A DNA stretch of 64,000 bases from JBMOUD01 sp049319665 (GTDB lineage Bacteria > Pseudomonadota > Gammaproteobacteria > Enterobacterales > Enterobacteriaceae). Below, piece after piece: positions 16,677 to 25,950 of this stretch (position 1 is its first letter; the number at the start of each line of letters is the position of its first letter). The position numbers and the translations under genes were made by a program. Location: positions 732,366 through 796,365 of the forward strand of contig NZ_JBMOUD010000001.1 in assembly GCF_049319665.1 (NCBI RefSeq), written 5' to 3'. The notes below the pieces were generated by a model. That model saw only the letters and a list, made by a program, of their open reading frames with translations, ran no database searches and was not told the DNA's origin.

Positions 16677-17237
16677 TCAGGTTTTACTCGATACTTCTGA
16701 TTTCGCTGAACGGCCTTCGCCCATAAAACTCCCAGGCAGCCACTGTGGCCAACTGGCGTTCTGGCAGTACAAAGTGCGTCCAAGACCTTCTTTCATCGCA
16801 ACCGTTTCTTTATTCGCTACGCTAGGTGCAACGCTAACAGTCGCCGGCGCGCTGACCGGTTGTGGTGGTTCAAGCTCTAAGACGTAAGGTGGGCAGAAAC
16901 CATAATTAGATTGATCTTCACTGCGACGATAAACCGCGGGGGTCATATTGAAATGCTTTTTGAAGGTCCGCGTAAAGGTCTGCTGTGAATCAAATTGGTA
17001 TTTTTCTGCAATACGTAAAACTGAAAAACTAGTTCCGCGCAATTCTTGCGCTGCCATAGTCAGGCGGCGTTCTCGAGTATAAGTCCCCAAACGATAACCC
17101 GTAAAACTCTTAAACAATCGTTGCAGGTGCCACTTTGAGTAGCCAGATTTTGCTGCGATGGTATCTAGAGTAAGAGGTTGGTCAAGGTTATGCTCAATCC
17201 ATTCCAACAATTCGCTGACGATATTTTCACGATACAT
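16677..17237 (-). CDS. MarA/SoxS/RamA-like AraC-family activator with a C-terminal extension
   Basis: 186 residues. Residues 1-115 are a complete MarA-type double helix-turn-helix domain (LEWIEHNLDQPLTLDTIAA, SGYSKWHLQRLFKSFTG, FDSQQTFTRTFKKHFNMTPA). This is followed by FCPPYVLELEPPQPVSAP and a tail of about 65 residues that I cannot assign. MarA, SoxS and RamA are about 107-129 residues and Rob about 289, so this length is intermediate. The ATG at 17237 has GGGAGAG upstream; the longer frame start is not supported. The likely role is activation of efflux and stress genes, possibly including the SMR pump downstream. Confidence 0.8.
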   Translation of the reverse strand: MYRENIVSELLEWIEHNLDQPLTLDTIAAKSGYSKWHLQRLFKSFTGYRLGTYTRERRLTMAAQELRGTSFSVLRIAEKYQFDSQQTFTRTFKKHFNMTPAVYRRSEDQSNYGFCPPYVLELEPPQPVSAPATVSVAPSVANKETVAMKEGLGRTLYCQNASWPQWLPGSFMGEGRSAKSEVSSKT

Positions 17238-17352
17238 AACTTTCTCTCCCGTTTGTCGTAACATTTAGCCACGCGCATCACTGGACTACAATGCGTAATT
17301 CAGCCATATTATTTTTCAAAACGGCCAAATGCTAACGGAGGAAATTAAGAGC

Positions 17353-18201
17353 ATGCCATTAATTAACAGGCTAAACCCACCGGACGAAAACCAAGAATGC
17401 GATGATATTGACAATATCAATCGCCCTGTAGTGGTCGTGGGTGCGCGGATACTGAGCAAATATTGGGAGAAGGGCGAACATCAACACAAGAAAGCGCAGT
17501 TGATCTATACCACAAAAGGGATTGTAAATTGTGAGATTGATCAAGGTGTTTGGGTTGTTCCTCCGCAATATGCTATTTGGATCCCCGCGGGTGTACCTCA
17601 TACCATAAGAGGTCTCGACATTAATATGTGGTATAGCATCTTCGTCGACGCCGATGCGATCGAAGGGCTACCTACAACGTGTTGCACCTTGTCTGTTTCT
17701 CCGTTATTGCGCGAACTGCTGACTTACGCGGCTCATTTCCCTTTGCTCTATGATGAGCAAGGTCCAGAGGGAAATATCATCAGAGCCTTGTTAGATCAAT
17801 TGGTTATGGCTTCAGTCGAAAACCTGCATCTTCCAATGCCTAAAGATCATCGTCTGCGCCAGCTAATCGAGGGTTTGCTGGCTAACCCTGCGGATAAATC
17901 AACATTGGTTGAATGGGCGCACCGAATCGGTATGAGCGAGCGTAGCCTGAGCCGTATCTTCAGCCAACAAGTCGGCACCAGCGTACATCGCTGGAGACGA
18001 CAATTACATGTGCTCATTGCCGTTGAACGCCTGTCTAAAGGTGAAAGCGTACAGACGGTGGCATTCGACCTTGGTTATGAGAGCGCCAGCAGCTTCGTCA
18101 CCATGTTCCGCAAAGCACAGGGTAAACCTCCGGCTAAGTATTTATCTGACTGCGGAAATTGCACTGCGCCTCAATATCAGGGGTTAAGCACGTTGGTGTG
18201 A
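17353..18201 (+). CDS. AraC-family regulator with N-terminal cupin domain
   Basis: About 282 residues. The N-terminal half is a cupin-type ligand domain (KGEHQHKKAQLIYTTKG, VPPQYAIWIPAGVPHTIRG). The C-terminal half has two helix-turn-helix motifs (LVEWAHRIGMSERSLSRIF and VQTVAFDLGYESASSFVTMF). This layout is common in repressor/activators of drug or aromatic-compound efflux genes. The ATG at 17353 is preferred because GGAGG lies upstream, though the spacing of 11 is long; an earlier ATG at 17329 is possible. It is divergent from the RamA-like gene. The target is unknown. Confidence 0.82.
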   Translation: MPLINRLNPPDENQECDDIDNINRPVVVVGARILSKYWEKGEHQHKKAQLIYTTKGIVNCEIDQGVWVVPPQYAIWIPAGVPHTIRGLDINMWYSIFVDADAIEGLPTTCCTLSVSPLLRELLTYAAHFPLLYDEQGPEGNIIRALLDQLVMASVENLHLPMPKDHRLRQLIEGLLANPADKSTLVEWAHRIGMSERSLSRIFSQQVGTSVHRWRRQLHVLIAVERLSKGESVQTVAFDLGYESASSFVTMFRKAQGKPPAKYLSDCGNCTAPQYQGLSTLV

Positions 18202-18345
18202 TCGGTCTCTAATTTAACTAAAAATAAGTACTGTAATCATCAGGTTTAACAGCAGCACTATAAAGAAAAACAGATTTCTGCCGAAAACAGGTCTTTCAAC
18301 ATCCCTACTTTGATTTGGGTCATTCCCCGGCAGGAATCCGTTGCA

Positions 18346-19899
18346 ATGAGAAATAACCAGCCTGTTATCCAGGAAGAGTACCATTACCCCGACCATATCA
18401 CGTTGATGTCAACGACTGATATTCACGGCAATATCATTTATGGCAATGATTCTTTCTTCGAAGTGAGTGGTTTTAGCCCAGAAGAACTACAAGGGCAGCC
18501 GCACAATACGGTCCGCCATCCTGATATGCCGAAAGCAGCTTTTGCCGATATGTGGGCGACGTTGAAAAATGGCGAACCTTGGACCGGTATTGTTAAAAAT
18601 CGCCGTAAAGATGGCCGCTATTATTGGGTTCGGGCTAGCGTTAATCCAGTGGTACGCAACGGGCAAATGGTGGGGTTTATCTCGGTACGCATCAAGCCAA
18701 CGCGTGAAGAAGTGGCAAGCGCCGCTGCGCTCTATGAGCAGATCAATCAAGGTAAGCTTAAAAAATTCAAGATGCACAAAGGCGTATTAGTCCGTCAGGG
18801 GATGGGTGCTATCTTCTCAAGCGGAAAAATATTGCCTCTGCGCTGGCGTATTCGTTTACCTATATTGGCGCTGTTTATTCTCTCCCTGGGGTCTGCTGCG
18901 TTTGCTGGCGTCAAAGGTATTGGATTGCTGGAATATGGCGCAGTATCAGCGTTACTGTTTGGATTAACGAATTTCTGGATCGAAAAGCAGATTGTTCGGC
19001 CTGTGGAACATCTCACCAAACAGGCTATTAATATTGCCACGGGTGCCAGCTTAAGCGTTGATAACCAACAGCGAGTGGATGAATTAGGCCTGACACTGCG
19101 CGCAGTCGGGCAATTAGGATTAATGTTCCGTTGGTTGATTGATGATGTCAGTTCACAGGTATTTACGGTGCAATCGGCCAGCCAAGCGTTGGCGGCAGGT
19201 AATCAACAGCTCAGCCAGTTGACGGATCAAACCGCGACCAATATTCAGCAAACGGCATCGGCGATGAACCAAATGACGGCCGCTATTCAGCTTAATAGCG
19301 AAAATGCGTCAGAGGCCGATCGCTTGTCCCTGTCTACCAGCGATGCGGCGAGCAAAGGTGGTAAAGTCGTTGAAGCTGTCATCGACACGATGGACCAGAT
19401 AGCAGCCAGCTCGCAGAAAATCACCACTATTATCAGTGTGATCGACAGCATCGCTTTCCAGACCAATATCCTGGCGTTAAATGCAGCGGTTGAAGCCGCT
19501 CGTGCCGGTGAAGGAGGGAAAGGTTTTGCCGTGGTCGCCAGTGAAGTCCGTAATTTAGCTCAGCACAGCGCCAAATCTGCTGCTGAGATTAAATTGCTGG
19601 TCGAAGCCAGTACCCATAATATCGAGTTTGGTATTAATCAGGTTCATGATGCTGGCAGCACGATGAATGATATTGTCTCGCAGGTTAACCAAGTCACCAC
19701 ATTGATTGGTAAAATTAGTCAGGCTACAGGTGAGCAAGGGCAAGGCCTATCGGAGGTTTCATTGGCCGTGGCGGAACTTAAAGAAATTATCCAGAAAAAC
19801 GCTGCGCAAGTTCATCAAAGCGCTGACACCTCAGAATCGATGAAAGAGCAGGCCAGCCGTTTAGCATTGGCATTAAACGTTTTCCGCCACCGTCCTTAA
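18346..19899 (+). CDS. aer: Aer-like PAS-domain chemoreceptor (aerotaxis)
   Basis: 517 residues. An N-terminal PAS domain (about 25-120; IIYGNDSFFEVSGFSPEEL, RKDGRYYWVRASVNPV) would bind FAD in Aer. One hydrophobic membrane anchor region lies near residues 165-205, followed by a HAMP-like region. The signalling domain has the conserved tip IAFQTNILALNAAVEAARAG. There is no periplasmic domain and no C-terminal methyltransferase-docking pentapeptide. It would sense redox or oxygen state and signal through CheA/CheW. The ATG at 18346 has AGGA ten bases upstream. Monocistronic, followed by a stem-loop. Confidence 0.88.
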   Translation: MRNNQPVIQEEYHYPDHITLMSTTDIHGNIIYGNDSFFEVSGFSPEELQGQPHNTVRHPDMPKAAFADMWATLKNGEPWTGIVKNRRKDGRYYWVRASVNPVVRNGQMVGFISVRIKPTREEVASAAALYEQINQGKLKKFKMHKGVLVRQGMGAIFSSGKILPLRWRIRLPILALFILSLGSAAFAGVKGIGLLEYGAVSALLFGLTNFWIEKQIVRPVEHLTKQAINIATGASLSVDNQQRVDELGLTLRAVGQLGLMFRWLIDDVSSQVFTVQSASQALAAGNQQLSQLTDQTATNIQQTASAMNQMTAAIQLNSENASEADRLSLSTSDAASKGGKVVEAVIDTMDQIAASSQKITTIISVIDSIAFQTNILALNAAVEAARAGEGGKGFAVVASEVRNLAQHSAKSAAEIKLLVEASTHNIEFGINQVHDAGSTMNDIVSQVNQVTTLIGKISQATGEQGQGLSEVSLAVAELKEIIQKNAAQVHQSADTSESMKEQASRLALALNVFRHRP

Positions 19900-19913
19900 T
19901 CCCTCGCATCTTC

Positions 19914-19939
19914 ACGAGCCGCCGCTTTGGGCGGCTCGT
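19914..19939 (+). terminator. stem-loop after the aer-like gene
   Basis: ACGAGCCGCC (19914-19923) and GGCGGCTCGT (19930-19939) form a perfect 10-bp stem with a 6-base loop, 15 bases after the stop codon. The following T-run is weak. Confidence 0.7.
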
Positions 19940-20165
19940 ATCAAGTTCTACAATTTCCTTATAAATACTGATGTTATTACTCAAAAAGTGCGTTATTGCC
20001 TGATATCTGCAGCTATGGCTACCTGGCTGTCCGAAAACGATTATCGGATGTCTGATTTCGATTATTTGCAAGAATTAAGACGTGTGATAATAAGACTTAA
20101 TCTCAGGGTTCGATAGGGAAATATTTAAATCTGATGTTTGAAGAAAAAGTGAAAGGTAACGAATT

Positions 20166-20360
20166 ATGGACGATATATTAATTTATGGGTTGTCATTTCC
20201 ATATCATATAGCGCCAGTCTTCATTGGTTACTGTAGTTATCGATGCCTGCGTTATTTACTTTCAAAAATTGAAATATCACGAACAATATGGCACCGCCCT
20301 TTATTTAATTTATCCTTATTTGTTGTGATGACATCATTAGTCTATATAACACTTTATTAA
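20166..20360 (+). CDS. DUF1656 (AaeX-like) small membrane protein
   Basis: 64 residues with two membrane helices. The motif YGLSFP near the N-terminus and TIWHRPLFNLSLF in the middle are typical of DUF1656 proteins such as AaeX. These are encoded with an HlyD-type adaptor and a FUSC-family pump, exactly as here. The precise role is unknown. AAGG lies about 10 bases before the ATG. First gene of a three-gene efflux operon. Confidence 0.82.
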   Translation: MDDILIYGLSFPYHIAPVFIGYCSYRCLRYLLSKIEISRTIWHRPLFNLSLFVVMTSLVYITLY

Positions 20361-20370
20361 TTGGTATCAC

Positions 20371-21228
20371 ATGCATAAATACTATCGTATTATTTTTACA
20401 ATGGTTATATTTGCCGTGGCTATTTTTGCGGTTATTTATACCTATCATTTTGAAATTAATAAGAGCTGGACACGTGACGGGAGAATTAAAGCCGATATCG
20501 TAACCTTGTCTAGCGAGGTGTCAGGCAGAGTAGTATCACTTCATGTCATCGATAATCAGCGAGTCAAAAAGGGGGAGCTACTTTGGGAAATTGATGCAAA
20601 TGACTACAGCATTGCCCTGCAAAGAAGCGAAAAGCAGCTTCTGGAAGCAAAATATCAGATGATACAGCTTCAACAAAAGGCGGCCAGGCGTGTGCGCCTT
20701 GGACAGCAGGCAATCAGCAAAGAAGATGTTGAAAACGCGACACTGGATTACCAAAGTAGTGCGGAAAAATATCAATCACTTATTCAAGATGTTGCTCAAG
20801 CGAAATTACAATTACAAAGAACAAAGGTTTACTCACCGGTGAATGGTTATGTGACCAATTTAATTATTCAACAGGGAGATTACCTTAAAGTCGGTGAGAG
20901 TAATCTCACGTTGGTCAATGAAGATAGTTTCTATATTTATGGTTACTTCCAAGAAAATCAAATTCCAGATATTCATCCGGGGCAGCAAGCAGATATTACC
21001 TTATTAAATAATCATCATACTAAACTCGAGGGCAGAGTAGAGAGTATTGCCCGTGGGATCACCGATTACAGTAATAGTGCCCAAGAGGGACAACTGCATG
21101 ATGTCAATCCGACATTTGATTGGGTACGGTTGCCAATGCGTATTCCAGTAAGAATAAAAATTGATGCGAAAAGCATCAAGAATACGGTTCTGGTTTCTGG
21201 GATGACATGTACGGTGAGTTTGCAATAA
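20371..21228 (+). CDS. HlyD-family membrane fusion protein (AaeA-like)
   Basis: 285 residues. One N-terminal membrane anchor (residues 5-26) is followed by a lipoyl/barrel-sandwich half (VSGRVVSLHVIDNQRVKKGE), a coiled-coil hairpin (about 85-150), the second lipoyl half (KVYSPVNGYVTNLIIQQGDY) and a beta-barrel. This is the periplasmic adaptor of a tripartite-type efflux system. It starts 10 bases after the DUF1656 gene; its stop overlaps the next start (TAATG). Confidence 0.88.
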   Translation: MHKYYRIIFTMVIFAVAIFAVIYTYHFEINKSWTRDGRIKADIVTLSSEVSGRVVSLHVIDNQRVKKGELLWEIDANDYSIALQRSEKQLLEAKYQMIQLQQKAARRVRLGQQAISKEDVENATLDYQSSAEKYQSLIQDVAQAKLQLQRTKVYSPVNGYVTNLIIQQGDYLKVGESNLTLVNEDSFYIYGYFQENQIPDIHPGQQADITLLNNHHTKLEGRVESIARGITDYSNSAQEGQLHDVNPTFDWVRLPMRIPVRIKIDAKSIKNTVLVSGMTCTVSLQ

Positions 21229-23021
21229 TGGGCACAATATTAGCCAATCTAGCGCTCCATAAGGTGAGCGCCATACGTGTTTTACAATTTTGCCTGGTGA
21301 TCCTGAGCATTCAATGGGTGGATTTTTCATTATCGATTGATAATGCATCAACGGCCATTATGAGTGCGGTTGTCGTCACGCAATCCTTTTTAGGATCATT
21401 ATATTTAAAGGCCACCAACCGGGTGATCGGCACACTGCTTGGTTTGCTGTTCTCACTATTGCTAATCAGCCTGTTTGTTGAGAACCCGCTGACCTATCTG
21501 GTTGTTGGGACATTATGGTGTATGGCAACGACGGCATTTGGCAGTCTGGTGAAGGAAGAATCTAGTTATATCTTTTTGCTAGCAGGTTATACCTTTGCTT
21601 TTGTAGGCTTTTCATCACTGGTTACGCCTGACCAGGCTTTTCACTCCATCCTTTTTCGTGCAACCGATGTAATCATTGGTGTGATCGCGATGGTAGTGAC
21701 ATCTGCGCTGCTGTTTCCAAATTACGGCGCATTGAATATCGATTACAAAATTGCTGCTATATATCGTGTTTTACGCCAGCGGCCCGAAATGGCGCAAAAG
21801 AGAAGCGGCGATTATGCCGCTCGTCTAAAAATGACCTTTGACCATTTGTCGTTATTGATTAACAACCGCATAACGCTACGTCATGAGGCGGGGCTTAACC
21901 TTGCTCAGGCCAATAAACTCGACCATTTCTTATCCGTCGCCATATTAAGTTTATTTTATCTTAATGCCCAACGCTTAGAACCGGTGCTTGCGCCTGGGAT
22001 GCGTGACAAGCTGAGTCAATTACAGGGCGAATTACAGGCAATAAAAATAGAGGGTTTAAGGGGCAAGGTGCCACGTCGATTGCCTAAATTGTTACCTCAT
22101 CGCTATTATCTGAAAGCTTTACGCCGCGCTTTGCGTACTGGCATTGTGATGGTAGCGATGCTGGCCGTGTGGTACTTAAGCGGTTGGCAAGGAGGGCAAG
22201 CGATGCTGACGTTTAGTATGATTTACATCATCCTATTTTGTAACTTGCCAACGCCTGTTGCTATTACCATCGAATCACTATTCGGTACCTTACAAGGCAT
22301 CGTGCTCGCTTATGTTTATGAACATTGGCTGTTTAGTAGCGCATTAGTGAACAACACGCCGTGGCTCTATTTTATCATTCAAATACCACTCATTATCTAT
22401 GGCGGTATCTTCCTGACTCAAGGTAAATGGATGGTCAGAGGGATTACGTTATTAACAACGTTTTACTACCTACTTAACCCACAAAATCAAATAGCGTTTA
22501 ATTATGAATGGTTTATTAATGGCGCGGCGGGTGCACTTTGTGGCGTGCTGGCTGCAGGACTTGGGCTGATAGTTATCCTGCCTGAAAATTCAGCCTTGAA
22601 ATTAAAAAGCCTGTTATCACAAACATTACATGATTTACAGCAAGCCACTAAACAAGGGGCCGCTAGCGTTCAGCATAGCCTGTTGGTTTTCCAGGATAGA
22701 ATTTATAAGGCGCGAACCAGCCGTTTTTTTAGCCAAGGAAACGAATTTGAATTTCTGACTCATGTGGCAACGCTGTATGTCTATATTGAACAACTCAGCT
22801 GCGAGCCGCGAGAAAGCAGCATATTGAATGCGCTGCACCAACAGTTAACCAACTGGGAGAGAAAAAAAAGTTTTTTATTCTCAGCCCAAGAACAGATCGC
22901 ATTTCGCTATTGTGTTGCCAAACAGGCTTTAGTAGATCAACGGCAATATGAACTCTCTGCATCGCTTTATACTCTGTTAATGAGGATTAGTGCGGAATCA
23001 AAAGGCTTACGTTGGGCATAG
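21228..23021 (+). CDS. FUSC-family efflux transporter (AaeB-like)
   Basis: About 597 residues. Two blocks of membrane helices (about 20-160 and 310-450) flank cytoplasmic domains, the normal FUSC/AaeB layout. AaeB of E. coli is about 655 residues, so this is slightly short. It is probably a proton-driven exporter of aromatic carboxylic acids or similar metabolites; the substrate is inferred from family only. The ATG at 21228 is chosen (TAATG overlap, GGTGAG upstream) over an upstream in-frame ATG at 21207 inside the adaptor gene. Followed 23 bases later by an AraC regulator. Confidence 0.86.
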   Translation: MGTILANLALHKVSAIRVLQFCLVILSIQWVDFSLSIDNASTAIMSAVVVTQSFLGSLYLKATNRVIGTLLGLLFSLLLISLFVENPLTYLVVGTLWCMATTAFGSLVKEESSYIFLLAGYTFAFVGFSSLVTPDQAFHSILFRATDVIIGVIAMVVTSALLFPNYGALNIDYKIAAIYRVLRQRPEMAQKRSGDYAARLKMTFDHLSLLINNRITLRHEAGLNLAQANKLDHFLSVAILSLFYLNAQRLEPVLAPGMRDKLSQLQGELQAIKIEGLRGKVPRRLPKLLPHRYYLKALRRALRTGIVMVAMLAVWYLSGWQGGQAMLTFSMIYIILFCNLPTPVAITIESLFGTLQGIVLAYVYEHWLFSSALVNNTPWLYFIIQIPLIIYGGIFLTQGKWMVRGITLLTTFYYLLNPQNQIAFNYEWFINGAAGALCGVLAAGLGLIVILPENSALKLKSLLSQTLHDLQQATKQGAASVQHSLLVFQDRIYKARTSRFFSQGNEFEFLTHVATLYVYIEQLSCEPRESSILNALHQQLTNWERKKSFLFSAQEQIAFRYCVAKQALVDQRQYELSASLYTLLMRISAESKGLRWA

Positions 23022-23044
23022 TCAAAAAATAGGCTAGGGAAATA

Positions 23045-23854
23045 ATGAATAAGAAAATAGAAAACTATACGGTCCTTGGCAACATTGAAACACCGCCAGA
23101 CTTCTTATGGATAAACCAACTGGCGATGATCGCTAATACGGAGGTTGCACCGCATAGCCATGCGTGGGGGCAACTGAATATTATCAATCAAGGTGTCATG
23201 GAGGTGGGATTTCGCGACCGCGATACGATTATTGCCCCTTGGCAATATGGTATCTGGATCCCGGCAGGTATTGAGCACTCAAGCTTTAACAAAAAAACGC
23301 TGGATTATTGTTCGATATCTATTCGTCATGATAGGGCAAAATCCTTGCCCGCAGAGCCTTGCATGCTAGAGCTATCTAATATTGTTCGTGCGATTATTGA
23401 TGATTTTATTGCCAGAGGATTACATCTATTAACCGATCCCAAAGACCGTAATTTGGCTAATGTGGTCATCGAACAACTTACGCTTTCTCATCCATTGAGC
23501 GACTTTTTACCGACGACGGGGGATAAATACCTAAAACCTATCCTGGATTTTTTACAGCAGAATCCTGGTGATAATAAGACGTTAGCGCAGTGGGCCAGCG
23601 CAGTGTATACCACAGAAAGAACGTTAGCGCGGCGTTGCCAGCAACATCTCAATCTCTCTTTTCGCGAATGGAAGCAGCGGCTGCGGTTTTTACGCGCCTT
23701 GTCTTTGCTCAAAACGGATTTATCCATCCAAGAAATTGCCTTCATGTTGGGATATAACAACCCCTCAAATTTTATCCAAACATTTAAGAAATTCTCCGGC
23801 AATACGCCAGAAAGATATCGACGTAAACCAGAGTCCTTATCAGGATATTATTAA
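23045..23854 (+). CDS. AraC-family regulator of the efflux operon
   Basis: 269 residues, cupin N-terminal domain (HSHAWGQLNIINQGVMEVGF, YGIWIPAGIEHSSFNKK) and double helix-turn-helix C-terminus (LAQWASAVYTTERTLARRC, IQEIAFMLGYNNPSNFIQTF). It has the same architecture as the AraC protein at 17.4 kb. An AGGG ribosome site precedes the ATG. Position at the end of the DUF1656-HlyD-FUSC operon suggests local control; E. coli uses the LysR protein AaeR instead. Confidence 0.83.
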   Translation: MNKKIENYTVLGNIETPPDFLWINQLAMIANTEVAPHSHAWGQLNIINQGVMEVGFRDRDTIIAPWQYGIWIPAGIEHSSFNKKTLDYCSISIRHDRAKSLPAEPCMLELSNIVRAIIDDFIARGLHLLTDPKDRNLANVVIEQLTLSHPLSDFLPTTGDKYLKPILDFLQQNPGDNKTLAQWASAVYTTERTLARRCQQHLNLSFREWKQRLRFLRALSLLKTDLSIQEIAFMLGYNNPSNFIQTFKKFSGNTPERYRRKPESLSGYY

Positions 23855-24153
23855 CGGTTTTGTTAGAGAAGTGTGATAAAGGAGAGTAACGGAGTCATAT
23901 CAAATTAATAGAGGTTAAATATACAAAAAAGCATAAAGAATCTTCGTAAAATCAACGATATTTTTTATTTCCAATCGCTATAAGTAATACTTTTTACATT
24001 CTTCTGCTAAAGACGATTGCGGGTTAACATCAGCATGATAAAGCCCTCAAACCATCAAAAAACACCGTGTTAATTGTCATTTTTTCAGCAATTTATGCTG
24101 TTTCAATGTGCTGATTTGGTACGGAAGGTTTAAGCAGTATAGGAAATGTAAAG
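23855..24153. other. intergenic region before the second MetNIQ operon
   Basis: About 300 bases, AT-rich, with no supported gene. It must hold the promoter for the following ATPase gene; I see no clear MetJ box (AGACGTCT-like tandem repeats), no riboswitch and no strong hairpin. Confidence 0.5.
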
Positions 24154-25179
24154 ATGATCGTTCTATCGAACGTGTCGAAAGTATTTACCAGCTCAAGCGG
24201 CAATATTACTGCCTTGGATAATATAAATCTCAATGTCGAAAAAGGGCAGATTTACGGCATTGTAGGCTATAGCGGAGCCGGTAAAAGCACGTTAATTCGA
24301 CTATTAAATGGCCTGGAAACACCGTCATCCGGCTCTATTATTGTCGCCGGGCAAGATATTGCCGGTGCAAAAGGTGAGAAGCTACGTCAGGCTCGTTTAA
24401 AAGTCAGCATGGTATTCCAGCATTTTAATTTACTGTGGTCACGTACGGTTGGCGATAATATCGCCTTTCCAATGCAGATTGCCGGGGTAAATAAGCGTCA
24501 AATTAAACAGCGTGTAGCTGAACTGATTAAATTAGTCGGGTTAGAAGGGCGCGAACAGGCTTATCCTTCGCAATTGAGCGGTGGCCAAAAACAGCGTGTT
24601 GGTATTGCGCGTGCCTTGGCCAATAACCCTGACGTTTTACTGTGTGACGAAGCGACGTCGGCTTTAGATCCGCAAACCACCGATTCTATCCTCGAGCTGT
24701 TGCTCGATATTAATCGCCAACTCAAATTAACTATCGTGCTGATCACTCATGAAATGCATGTAGTGCGTAAAATTTGCCAGCGCGTAGCGGTGATGGAAAA
24801 CGGCAGAATAGTGGAAGAAGGCCCGGTATTGGATGTCTTCACCCACCCACAGCAGCCTATTACTCAAACCTTTGTGCGCCAGGTCTCGCATCATGACGAA
24901 GCCCGGGATCCTTTCAACCCGCAGTGGGTGCAAGGCTTAAATGGCGGCATTCTAAAACTGACTTTCCTTGGCGGGCAAACGCAACAGCCAGTGATTGCAG
25001 AGGTGATTCAGCAATTTAATATCGCGCTAAATATCCTGCATGGAAAAATAACCCAAACGGTGGACGGTGCTTTTGGCGAGCTTTATGTCCATATCGATAG
25101 TGATGCCAGCCAACTCGAAAATATTGTGAATTACCTGAATCAAAAGCGGGTAGAAACTGAGGTCATTCAGCATGCTTGA
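24154..25179 (+). CDS. metN: MetN-like ABC transporter ATP-binding protein (second copy)
   Basis: 341 residues. Walker A is GYSGAGKST, the signature LSGGQKQRVGIARAL, and Walker B VLLCDEATSALDP. A C-terminal NIL domain (about 265-341) is the methionine-sensing regulatory part of MetN. AGGA lies upstream of the ATG. It overlaps the permease gene by 8 bases. Closer in length and sequence to canonical MetN than the first copy, so methionine import is plausible; there may be further MetN copies outside the window. Confidence 0.88.
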   Translation: MIVLSNVSKVFTSSSGNITALDNINLNVEKGQIYGIVGYSGAGKSTLIRLLNGLETPSSGSIIVAGQDIAGAKGEKLRQARLKVSMVFQHFNLLWSRTVGDNIAFPMQIAGVNKRQIKQRVAELIKLVGLEGREQAYPSQLSGGQKQRVGIARALANNPDVLLCDEATSALDPQTTDSILELLLDINRQLKLTIVLITHEMHVVRKICQRVAVMENGRIVEEGPVLDVFTHPQQPITQTFVRQVSHHDEARDPFNPQWVQGLNGGILKLTFLGGQTQQPVIAEVIQQFNIALNILHGKITQTVDGAFGELYVHIDSDASQLENIVNYLNQKRVETEVIQHA

Positions 25180-25840
25180 GCAATTCTTCCCGCACTTAAA
25201 AGTAGACCAATTGTGGGCGGCAACGGGTGAAACACTCTATATGACGGCTTGGTCTGGTTTAGCAACGTTAGTTTTTGGGATTGCACTGGGCGTGTTGCTG
25301 TTTCTTACCTCGCGTGGACAGTTACTGCAAAACCGCACGCTGTATTCAATTATCACGGTGCTGGTTAACGTATTTCGTTCTATCCCATTCATTATCCTGA
25401 TTGTATTACTGATCCCGTTCACCAAAACCATAGTCGGTACCATATTGGGGACTAATGCAGCATTGCCGGCCCTGATTGTCGGCGCCGCACCTTTTTACGC
25501 GCGGCTGGTGGAAATCGCGCTGCGAGAAGTCGATAAAGGCGTCATCGAAGCCTCCCGTTCGATGGGCGCAAAAACGCATACGCTAATTTTTCGCGTATTA
25601 ATCCCTGAATCTTCGCCCGCATTGGTCTCTGGTATCACCGTGACCCTAATAGCGTTAGTGAGCTATAGCGCAATGGCGGGGGTGATTGGAGCGGGCGGAT
25701 TAGGAAATCTGGCCTATCTGGAAGGATTCCAGCGTAACCACAATGACGTCACATTAGTGGCGACCGCGATGATATTGGTGATTGTTTTTATCATTCAATT
25801 TATTGGCGATCGTATTACCGCATTGCTCGATAAACGTTAG
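25172..25840 (+). CDS. metI: MetI-like ABC transporter permease (second copy)
   Basis: 222 residues with five or so membrane segments. The coupling loop reads VDKGVIEASRSMGAKTHTLI and the conserved motif SYSAMAGVIGAGGLGNLAYL is present. It overlaps the end of the ATPase gene and is separated from the binding-protein gene by 110 bases containing a strong hairpin. Confidence 0.88.
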   Translation: MLEQFFPHLKVDQLWAATGETLYMTAWSGLATLVFGIALGVLLFLTSRGQLLQNRTLYSIITVLVNVFRSIPFIILIVLLIPFTKTIVGTILGTNAALPALIVGAAPFYARLVEIALREVDKGVIEASRSMGAKTHTLIFRVLIPESSPALVSGITVTLIALVSYSAMAGVIGAGGLGNLAYLEGFQRNHNDVTLVATAMILVIVFIIQFIGDRITALLDKR

Positions 25841-25854
25841 TTATGCCGACATCT

Positions 25855-25887
25855 TTCACCAGACAGACAAGTAGCCTGTCTGGTGAA
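25855..25887 (+). terminator. intercistronic stem-loop between metI and metQ copies
   Basis: TTCACCAGACAG (25855-25866) and CTGTCTGGTGAA (25876-25887) form a perfect 12-bp stem with a 9-base loop, but no T-run follows. It could be a partial terminator or an RNA-stabilising structure that sets binding protein levels apart from the membrane components. Confidence 0.65.
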
Positions 25888-25950
25888 GCCTCTCGGGGAT
25901 GTCTTTTAAATCATTAATTATTAACTACTCACAATCGACTGGATAAAATA

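Noticed and set aside
24000..24153. MetJ operator upstream of the second metN
   Set aside because: Only a weak half-site-like AAGACGAT is seen; no tandem AGACGTCT-type boxes.
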